Part shown: positions 58,152 through 64,000 of the stretch, in pieces
Numbering within the stretch: position 1 is the stretch's first letter
Layout of the letters: the number at the start of each line of letters is the position of its first letter
Assembly (NCBI RefSeq): GCF_900119365.1
Contig: NZ_FPJO01000017.1
Location: 1,838-65,837 of the forward strand
Direction of reading: 5' to 3'
DNA length: 64,000 nucleotides
DNA from: Streptomyces atratus
GTDB lineage: Bacteria > Actinomycetota > Actinomycetes > Streptomycetales > Streptomycetaceae
Made by a program: the position numbers and the translations under genes
Notes under the pieces: model-generated
The model's database searches: none
What the model saw: the letters and a program-made list of their open reading frames with translations, nothing else
What the model was told of the DNA's origin: nothing

Positions 58152-59138
58152 TCAGGCCGCCGGGGCCCGCAGCAGCACCTTTCCGATGTGCGCACTGGAC
58201 TCCAGCACCCGGTGGGCCTCGGCGGCGTCCGGCATGGGCACCGTGCGGTCCACGACGGGCCGTACGACGCCGTCCGCGACCAGCGGCCAGACATGCTCGC
58301 GCACGGCGGCGACGATGGCGGTCTTCTCGGCGAGCGGGCGGCCGCGCAGCGAGGTCGCGGTGACGGCGGCCCGCTTGTTCAGCAGGGCGCCCAGATTCAG
58401 CTCGCCCTTGACGCCGCCCTGAAGGCCGATGACGGCCAGCCTGCCGTTGACGGCGAGCGCCTGCACATTCCGGTCCAGGTACTTCGCGCCGACGATGTCG
58501 AGGATGACATCCGCGCCGGCCCCGTCGGTCGCCTTGCGCAGCTCCTCGACGAAGTCCTGCTTCCGGTAGTCGATCAGGATGTCGGCCCCGAGCTCAGCGC
58601 AGCGCGCCAGCTTCTCCGGTCCCCCGGCGGTGACCGCGACCCGCGCACCCACGGCCTTGGCGAGCTGGATCGCCATCGTGCCGATACCGCTGGACCCGCC
58701 GTGCACCAACAGCGTCTCGCCGGGGCGCAGATGGGCCACCATGAAGACGTTGGACCAGACTGTGGCCGTCACCTCGGGGAGCGCCGCGGCCAGAGCCGTG
58801 TCGACGCCGTCCGGTACGGGCAGCAGCTGCCCGGCGGGCACGGCGACCTTCTCCGCGTATCCACCGCCCGCGAGCAGCGCACACACCTCGTCGCCGACCG
58901 TCCAGCCGGTGACGCCGGGCCCGATCGCCGAGATGCGGCCCGAACACTCCAGGCCGGGGTACGGGGACGCGCCGGGCGGCGGGTTGTAGAACCCCTGCCG
59001 CTGCAGCACATCGGCGCGATTGACCGCGCTGGACACGACATCTACGAGGACCTCGCCCTCGCCGGCCACCGGATCGGGCACCTCGGCCCAGACGAGCGCC
59101 TCGGGACCGCCGGGTTCAGGGATCGTGATCGCATACAT
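58152..59138 (-). CDS. NAD(P)H:quinone oxidoreductase, MDR superfamily
   Basis: A 328-residue zinc-independent medium-chain reductase: N-terminal GroES-like domain (NRADVLQRQGFYNPPPGASPYPGLECSG) and a Rossmann domain with VHGGSSGIGTMAIQLAK. Its closest relatives are quinone oxidoreductases of the PIG3/TP53I3 type, reducing quinones by one electron. ATG 59138 begins the conserved MYAITIPEPGGPE; upstream open frame to 59186 is rejected. Spaced from the potassium-channel gene by an array of 20-bp repeats. Confidence 0.92.
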   Translation of the reverse strand: MYAITIPEPGGPEALVWAEVPDPVAGEGEVLVDVVSSAVNRADVLQRQGFYNPPPGASPYPGLECSGRISAIGPGVTGWTVGDEVCALLAGGGYAEKVAVPAGQLLPVPDGVDTALAAALPEVTATVWSNVFMVAHLRPGETLLVHGGSSGIGTMAIQLAKAVGARVAVTAGGPEKLARCAELGADILIDYRKQDFVEELRKATDGAGADVILDIVGAKYLDRNVQALAVNGRLAVIGLQGGVKGELNLGALLNKRAAVTATSLRGRPLAEKTAIVAAVREHVWPLVADGVVRPVVDRTVPMPDAAEAHRVLESSAHIGKVLLRAPAA

Positions 59139-59192
59139 GGCGGCGAGGCTACTCCGCGGCAGGTGAAGGACCACGAACGGCGCCACGCGGAC

Positions 59193-59280
59193 GGCCGGTC
59201 GTACGTCGACGAGGCCAGTCGTACGTCGACGAGGCCAGTCGTACGTCGACGAGGCCGGTCGTACGTGGGCGGGATCAGTC
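59193..59280. repeat. 20-bp tandem repeat array
   Basis: Units of GTACGTCGACGAGGCCAGTC at 59201, 59221 and 59241 (the last ends GGTC), plus a degenerate fourth unit at 59261, preceded by GGCCGGTC. The array lies upstream of the quinone oxidoreductase start and just reaches the stop of the channel gene. Confidence 0.9.
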
Positions 59281-60354
59281 GAGTGGGCGCGGTGTGCCCG
59301 GGTGCGGGCCGTCCAGCGGCGACTCGTTCGAGACGCGCACGATGGTGATCACACGGTCCGTCAACTGCAGCGGACTGGCCGCCGGATCGTCGTAACCCAG
59401 CAGCCGATGACCCCGCAACACGCTGACCACGAGGTCATCGGTCTCCCGGACGCTCTTGCCCACCTCGGCCTTTATCACCGGGCGTTCGACGAGATCGAGC
59501 CCGCTGCCCTGCTGGATCAGGTCCTCCATCACCGTGCCCGCGCTGGGGCTGAGCACGGAGAGACCCAGCAGCCGGCCTGCCGCACTGGCGCTGGTGATCA
59601 CCGCGTCGGCGCCGGACTGCCGGAGCAACGGGGCGTTCTCCTCCTCGCGCACCGCCGCGACGATCTTCGCGCCCCGGTTGAGCTGGCGGGCCGTCAGCGC
59701 CACCAGCACCGCCGTGTCGTCGCGCTGGGTGGCGATGATGATCTGACGCGCCTTCTGGAGCTCGGCCCGCAAAAGCACCTCACTGCGCGTCGCATCACCG
59801 ACCACACCGACGAAGCCCTCGGCGTTGGCGATCTCGATCACCTTCGTCGCCGGGTCGACGATGACGATCTGTTCCTTCTTCAGGCCGGTGGCACACAGGG
59901 TCTGGATGGCCGAGCGGCCCTTCGTCCCGAAGCCGACGACAACGGTGTGATCACGCAAGTTGGTTCTCCAACGCTTCAGCCGAAAGTCCTCCCGGGTCCG
60001 TTCCGTAAGGACCTCAAGAGTGGTGCCGACCAGGATGATCAGGAAGAGCACCCGCAGTGGTGTCACGAGCAGCACATTGGTGAGCCGGGCAGCGTCCCCG
60101 TACGGGGTGATGTCGCCGTAGCCGGTGGTGGAGAGGGTGACCGTCGCGTAGTACACCGCGTCCAGCAGGTCGACCTTGCCGTCGGCGGCGTCGTGGTACC
60201 CGCCGCGGTCCAGCCAGACGATCAACACCGTTGCGGCTAGTACCAGAAGCGCCATCAGCAGCCGCTTGGCGACCTGCCGTGCCGGTCGGTCGACGACTCT
60301 GCGCGGGAGCAGTACCCGGGTGGGTAGGACGTGCTCGTCGGCGCGCCTGGCCAT
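59275..60354 (-). CDS. Potassium channel with RCK/TrkA domains
   Basis: A 359-residue two-helix K+ channel subunit: helix about 25-45, pore loop with the selectivity filter TTGYGD in STTGYGDITPYG, second helix about 95-118, then a TrkA-N/RCK domain (HTVVVGFGTKGRSAI, VVGDATRSEVL) and a TrkA-C domain. ATG 60354 chosen; starting upstream would place parS in coding DNA. Conductance is probably gated by a nucleotide or cation at the RCK ring. Confidence 0.92.
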   Translation of the reverse strand: MARRADEHVLPTRVLLPRRVVDRPARQVAKRLLMALLVLAATVLIVWLDRGGYHDAADGKVDLLDAVYYATVTLSTTGYGDITPYGDAARLTNVLLVTPLRVLFLIILVGTTLEVLTERTREDFRLKRWRTNLRDHTVVVGFGTKGRSAIQTLCATGLKKEQIVIVDPATKVIEIANAEGFVGVVGDATRSEVLLRAELQKARQIIIATQRDDTAVLVALTARQLNRGAKIVAAVREEENAPLLRQSGADAVITSASAAGRLLGLSVLSPSAGTVMEDLIQQGSGLDLVERPVIKAEVGKSVRETDDLVVSVLRGHRLLGYDDPAASPLQLTDRVITIVRVSNESPLDGPHPGTPRPLD

Positions 60355-60371
60355 CGCATCGTGGCCGGGAA

Positions 60372-60385
60372 GTTTCACGTGAAAC
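60372..60385. other. parS: parS site, perfect 14/14, spanning moeA stop codon
   Basis: GTTTCACGTGAAAC is identical to the consensus. Read on the minus strand it encodes the last two moeA residues (Phe-Thr) and the TGA stop, so one stretch serves as ParB site and coding end. It lies 18 bases before the channel gene start. Confidence 0.92.
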
Positions 60386-62126
60386 ACCCTTCCGTCCACG
60401 GCATCGCCGAGGCCCACGGTAGATCGAGGATCTCCACCTCGGTGCCGGACCGTACCCCGCCCGGCGGTACGACGGCCAGCCCGTCGGCAGCAGCGACCCC
60501 GCGGAGCATCGCCGGACCGCTGTAATGCAGCGGTACGACGTACTCGGCACTGCTCCCGGTTCCCGCGCCTCCGCCGCCGTACCCGCTTCCTGGTCCGTTG
60601 CTCCTGCCGCCCGCCCGGTGGACGACGGGGACCAGCCGGGTGTCATGCGGATGCCCGTGCACCTCATCGCGTACGAGGGCCCGGTACGGTGCCTCCGGCT
60701 CCCGGCCGGACAGGCCCCGGAGCAGGGGCTCTGCGAGGGTGAGGAGCCCGGAGACGGCGGCCAGGGGGTTGCCCGGCAATCCGACGAGATACGGTCCCCC
60801 GCCCCGCGCCCCACCCCGGCTGCCGGATGACACCGCCGCTGCCGTCTCCTTCTTGAGCCGGGCCAGCAGCATCGGGTGGCCGGGGCGGGCAGCGACCCCG
60901 TCGACCAGTAGCTCGGCCCCGATCTCGGCAAGGACCGGGTGGACGTGATCCACGGGGCCCGCAGCCGTACCGCCCGTGGTGATGACCAGATCGGCGTCGG
61001 ACGTGGTGAGGACGCGCCGCAGGGCCGCCGCGTCGTCGCCGAGGCGCTGCGGGGCCGATACCTCGGCGCCCAGCGCGCGCAGCCAGGGGCCGATCATCGG
61101 GCCGAGCGCATCACGGATCAGCCCGTCGTGCGGCAGACCGCCGGTCAGCAGTTCGTCACCGAGCACGAGGACGTCGACGCGGGGACGAGGCACCACAACG
61201 AGTGCGTCGTATCCGGCCGCGGCGGCCAGCCCCAGAACGGCGGGCGTCACCAGCGCTCCGGCGGGCATGAGCTGATCGCCGGCACGGCACTCCTGGCCAC
61301 GGGGCCTGATGTCCTGCCCGGGCAGCACCTGATGCTTCGCGTGAAGAAGTCCCTTGGCCTCGTCCACGTGCGCGTGTTCGCTACGGATCACGGCGTTGGC
61401 TTCCGCCGGAATGCGGGCGCCGGTGGCGATCCGTACGGCATCTCCGTCGGGCAGCGTGGCGGGGGTGCTCCGCCCGGCGAGGATGCCCAGATCCCGGCTC
61501 GGGCCGGCACCGGCCCTCTTCTTGTCTCCGGCCTCGGCAACCTCGCGGATGTTCCACGGACCCGGTCCGGAGACGACCCAGCCGTCCATGGCAGAGGTGT
61601 CGAAGGACGGCAGATCCGTGAGCGCGACGAGCGGCTCGGCGAGTACATGTCCGAGCGCCTGGTCGAGGGGGAGTCGGCCTGCTCGGACCTCAACGGCCTG
61701 CCCCGCCCGGATGGCGAGCGCCCGTGCCTCCTGCCAGGAGACCGAGTGCCTCTGCCGGTGCTCCTGCTGGTGCCCGTCCTGGCCATGCGCGTGGGCCGCG
61801 CCGGCGTCCCGGTCCGGGGGCAGCGAACGGGGTGCCGCCGCGGGTTCGTCCGCAGGACGTGGCCGCCCGGTGGAGTGCGGCTGATCCGCGGAGTGCGGCT
61901 GATCCGGGGAGTGCGGTGCACCGGACGAATGGCTCCCGACCAGCGCGAGAGCCTGCTCAACGGCCCGGTCCACCGAGGCCGGGCAGCGCTCTCCGCTTCG
62001 CGTACGGTCGCTCCCCGAGAGAGAACCGGCGGCCGAGGAAGAACCCGCGGCCGGGGACGGCCCGACGCCCATCGACGCGATATCCGCGCCCGGAGGCCGA
62101 TCGGACCCACCGCCACCGGTGGTCAT
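60375..62126 (-). CDS. moeA: Molybdopterin molybdenumtransferase MoeA, extended N-terminus
   Basis: A 583-residue MoeA, inserting molybdate into adenylylated molybdopterin. The core (about 135-580) has SFDTSAMDGWVV, the molybdopterin-binding VITTGGTAAGPVDHV and VGLPGNPLAAVSG. A 130-residue N-terminal extension rich in Ser, Pro, Gly and His (HSSGAPHSPDQPHSADQPHS, then HAHGQDGHQQEHRQRHS) is not usual and looks disordered; a start near VSWQEARALA at about residue 128 would give a normal length, but I see no clear alternative. Overlaps mobA by 4 bases. Confidence 0.88.
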   Translation of the reverse strand: MTTGGGGSDRPPGADIASMGVGPSPAAGSSSAAGSLSGSDRTRSGERCPASVDRAVEQALALVGSHSSGAPHSPDQPHSADQPHSTGRPRPADEPAAAPRSLPPDRDAGAAHAHGQDGHQQEHRQRHSVSWQEARALAIRAGQAVEVRAGRLPLDQALGHVLAEPLVALTDLPSFDTSAMDGWVVSGPGPWNIREVAEAGDKKRAGAGPSRDLGILAGRSTPATLPDGDAVRIATGARIPAEANAVIRSEHAHVDEAKGLLHAKHQVLPGQDIRPRGQECRAGDQLMPAGALVTPAVLGLAAAAGYDALVVVPRPRVDVLVLGDELLTGGLPHDGLIRDALGPMIGPWLRALGAEVSAPQRLGDDAAALRRVLTTSDADLVITTGGTAAGPVDHVHPVLAEIGAELLVDGVAARPGHPMLLARLKKETAAAVSSGSRGGARGGGPYLVGLPGNPLAAVSGLLTLAEPLLRGLSGREPEAPYRALVRDEVHGHPHDTRLVPVVHRAGGRSNGPGSGYGGGGAGTGSSAEYVVPLHYSGPAMLRGVAAADGLAVVPPGGVRSGTEVEILDLPWASAMPWTEGCFT

Positions 62127-62977
62127 TGCGTCTCGTTCTCGTCCGCCCAGCGAAGGGCGAGCGCGGCAGCCTTCCGGGCGGCCTCGGCCACCGCCGTGGC
62201 GCTGTCACCCCCTTCTTCGCTGCTCGCCCTGGCCGCCGCGTACCCGACCAGGAAGGTCGTCAGCGGTGCGGCGGGCCGGGCGACACCATGGGCGGCGTCA
62301 CGGGCGAGATCGAGCAGGACGCCGGTGTCGACGTCGAGGTCGATGCCGAGTTCGTTCTTGACTGCGGTGATCCATTCATCCAGCACGGTCCCATGCTCTC
62401 TGATACGGGCCCGGGCCGACGCAATGTCCTCCCAGGTGTCGCAGTCGAAGGAGGCGAGCGGGTCGGCCTCCACCCGGGCGAGGTCGAGTTCCTGCGTCAG
62501 CAGCCGCAGGGGGAGCCCTGACAGACCGCCGTGCTCGGCGGCGAGCAGCGCAAGCTCACGGCGCAGCGGTTCGGCACGGTAGACGGCGACGAGAGGCTGG
62601 TCGCGATCCTGCTGATCGGTGCACAGGGCCCCGTCCCGCTGCCCTTCCCCGGCGACGTCCAGAAGCGCTCCGACAGTGCCCGGCCCGAGGAACGGCAGGT
62701 CGGCGGAGAGCACGAGAACCCGGTCCGCCGCGGTCCGCCGGACCCCCGCGTCGAGCGCGGCCAACGGACCGCCGCCCTGGGGCTCTTCGCGCGTCCAGAT
62801 CACCGGCCGCACGGTGGCCCGGCGCCCGCCCACCACCACCGTCGTCGAGGCGTCGGCACAGGCCGCGAGCACCCGGTCGAGCAGCGCACGGCCACCGACC
62901 CGGATCCCGGGCTTGTCGGCACCGCCGAGCCGCTTGGCGGCCCCTCCGGCAAGGACGATGGCGTCATACACGGTCAT
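62123..62977 (-). CDS. MobA-like nucleotidyltransferase fused to DUF6457
   Basis: A 284-residue protein. Residues about 1-195 are a MobA-type GT-A NTP transferase (DAIVLAGGAAKRLGGADKPGI; metal-binding LVLSADLPFLG), expected to attach GMP or CMP to molybdopterin. Residues about 200-284 are a DUF6457 domain (LDEWITAVKNELGIDLDVDTGVLLDLARDAAHGVARPAAPLTTFLVGYAA). The fusion is common in actinobacteria but DUF6457 has no known role. Coupled to moeA by a 4-base overlap, so a two-step molybdenum-cofactor unit. Confidence 0.88.
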   Translation of the reverse strand: MTVYDAIVLAGGAAKRLGGADKPGIRVGGRALLDRVLAACADASTTVVVGGRRATVRPVIWTREEPQGGGPLAALDAGVRRTAADRVLVLSADLPFLGPGTVGALLDVAGEGQRDGALCTDQQDRDQPLVAVYRAEPLRRELALLAAEHGGLSGLPLRLLTQELDLARVEADPLASFDCDTWEDIASARARIREHGTVLDEWITAVKNELGIDLDVDTGVLLDLARDAAHGVARPAAPLTTFLVGYAAARASSEEGGDSATAVAEAARKAAALALRWADENETQ

Positions 62978-63009
62978 GCGTCCGAGTATGCGGGCCGTGG
63001 TCTCCTGTT

Positions 63010-63047
63010 GATCCTCCCGGTCGGCGATCGAGCCGATCGGGAGGATC
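63010..63047. terminator. Hairpin after second bkd E2 gene
   Basis: GATCCTCCCGGTCGGC (63010-63025) and GCCGATCGGGAGGATC (63032-63047) pair with one mismatch around GATCGA, downstream of the E2 stop on the minus strand. Confidence 0.75.
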
Positions 63048-63096
63048 GAGCGGGGGAGGCAAACAGGAGCCCACGGACGTTTTCAGCTGTTTCCGC

Positions 63097-64000
63097 CTAC
63101 AACGTGCGCAGCAGCACCGCCGGTTGTTCCACGCAGTCGGCTATGTAGCGCAGGAAGCCGCCCGCCGTGCCGCCGTCGCAGACCCGGTGGTCGAAGGTCA
63201 GCGAGAGCTGGACCACCTGTCGTACGGCCAGCTCCCCCTGGTGCACCCAGGGCTTCGGCACGATCCGGCCCACGCCCAGCATCGCCGCCTCGGGGTGGTT
63301 GATGATCGGGGTCGATCCGTCGACTCCGAACACCCCGTAGTTGTTCAGCGTGAACGTGCCACCGGTCAGCTCCGCCGGGGTCAGCCGCCCGGCCCGCGCC
63401 GCCTCGGTCAGCCGGGCTATCTCGGCCCCGATCGACTCGGCGTTCCTGGCCTGCGCGTCCCGCACAACGGGGACGACCAGGCCCCGCTCGGTCTGCGCCG
63501 CGAACCCGAGATGGACCTCCGGCAACCGCACGATCTCCCGCGCTTCCAGGTCCACCGTGGAGTTGAGCTCGGGGAACCGGGCCAGCGCCGCAGTGCAGAT
63601 ACGTGCCAGCAGGGCCAGCACCGAAACCTTGGGCCCGGCAGCCGTACCTCCGGCACTGTTCATCGCGGACCTGGCCGCCATCAGCTCGGTGGCATCGGCA
63701 TCGACCCAGCACGTGGCGTCCGGGATCTCCCGACGGCTGCGCGCCAGCTTGTCGGCGACCGCGCCCCGCACACCGCGCAACGGAATCCGCTGTACGGCCG
63801 GTCCCGACACCGCCGCGGAAACCGACTCCGCCACCACTTCCGGCGTCGGTACCGAGGCCGGCCGGGGAGCCGCCGTTCCCTCCGCCAGCGCCCTGATCGC
63901 GGATTCGACATCGGCCCGCAGGATCAGCCCGTCCGGACCGGAGCCCACCAGCTGCCGCAGATCGAGCTCATGCTGCCGCGCCAGCTTCCGTACCAGCGGG
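63097..64000 (-). CDS. bkdC1: Second branched-chain 2-oxoacid dehydrogenase E2, partial
   Basis: The C-terminal 301 residues of a second dihydrolipoyl acyltransferase; the frame stays open to base 64000, where PLVRKLARQHELDLRQLV begins a peripheral-subunit-binding domain, so lipoyl domains lie outside. The catalytic domain has RIPLRGVRGAVADKLARSRREIP and ends with FDHRVCDGGTAGGFL (active-site His/Asp). It is clearly different from the E2 at 41608, so the organism has at least two BCDH complexes. The symbol is by remembered synteny with S. coelicolor cluster 1. Confidence 0.9.
   Translation of the reverse strand, partial: PLVRKLARQHELDLRQLVGSGPDGLILRADVESAIRALAEGTAAPRPASVPTPEVVAESVSAAVSGPAVQRIPLRGVRGAVADKLARSRREIPDATCWVDADATELMAARSAMNSAGGTAAGPKVSVLALLARICTAALARFPELNSTVDLEAREIVRLPEVHLGFAAQTERGLVVPVVRDAQARNAESIGAEIARLTEAARAGRLTPAELTGGTFTLNNYGVFGVDGSTPIINHPEAAMLGVGRIVPKPWVHQGELAVRQVVQLSLTFDHRVCDGGTAGGFLRYIADCVEQPAVLLRTL

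Noticed and set aside
59193..59280. Possible CRISPR or iteron origin
   Set aside because: Units are contiguous, no spacer diversity, no replication gene nearby.
1..64000. tRNA, rRNA, insertion sequences or prophage genes
   Set aside because: Looked for tRNA-like cloverleaf ends, transposase motifs and phage structural genes; none seen by eye.

Overview
The window is high-GC actinobacterial chromosome and almost certainly Streptomyces. Third codon positions are strongly G/C, GTG and TTG starts are common, and several family combinations are typical of the genus: DUF397/XRE modules, a SARP/AfsR-like regulator, a mycothiol-type maleylpyruvate isomerase, Bpa, and two branched-chain 2-oxoacid dehydrogenase (bkd) clusters. 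From memory, the core gene order (metG, aspS, acyl-CoA dehydrogenase, D-Ala-D-Ala carboxypeptidase, a bkd cluster, NarL-type regulator, paired Ser/Thr kinases, Bpa, second bkd cluster) matches the stretch left of oriC in S. coelicolor. Two perfect parS sites (GTTTCACGTGAAAC) and one 13/14 match support a position near the origin.

Layout. 1-12.8 kb: end of a vWA protein, a two-component system, metG, a Uma2 protein, an L,D-transpeptidase-like lipoprotein, then a regulator-kinase-lipoprotein operon transcribed away from a lipoprotein-adaptor-ATPase-permease operon of MacAB type. 12.8-34.6 kb: aspS, a broken PAS/SpoIIE phosphatase gene, AI-2E-type transporter, pirin, SseB-like protein, FadE5-like acyl-CoA dehydrogenase, Uma2 protein, lipoprotein, M18 aminopeptidase, a 1003-residue AfsR-like regulator, thioredoxin-NHL protein, LURP-one-related protein, parS, nitrilase-family amidase, maleylpyruvate isomerase-type enzyme, GntR/MFS pair and a D-Ala-D-Ala carboxypeptidase.

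34.6-41.5 kb is an accessory island between core genes. It holds a VOC protein, a GNAT acetyltransferase, three XRE modules (one intact with DUF397 and a divergent RsbW-like ATPase; two with broken XRE genes but intact DUF6879 partners), small DUF397-like proteins and an unrecognised protein. Related dyads and phased repeats lie in front of the module operons and look like operators.

41.6-64 kb: a bkd cluster (E1 alpha, E1 beta, E2) divergent from a NarL/DevR-type response regulator, then a PPOX-fold gene preceded by a near-consensus DosR/DevR box, an APH-fold kinase, two divergent Ser/Thr kinases (one with a PASTA domain), two exported proteins, a PadR-ABC-FtsX module with an apparently leaderless padR, the proteasome activator Bpa, a quinone oxidoreductase, a TrkA-type potassium channel, a MobA-MoeA pair with parS at the moeA stop codon, and the C-terminal part of a second bkd E2. 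No tRNA, rRNA, insertion sequence, prophage or CRISPR array was seen.
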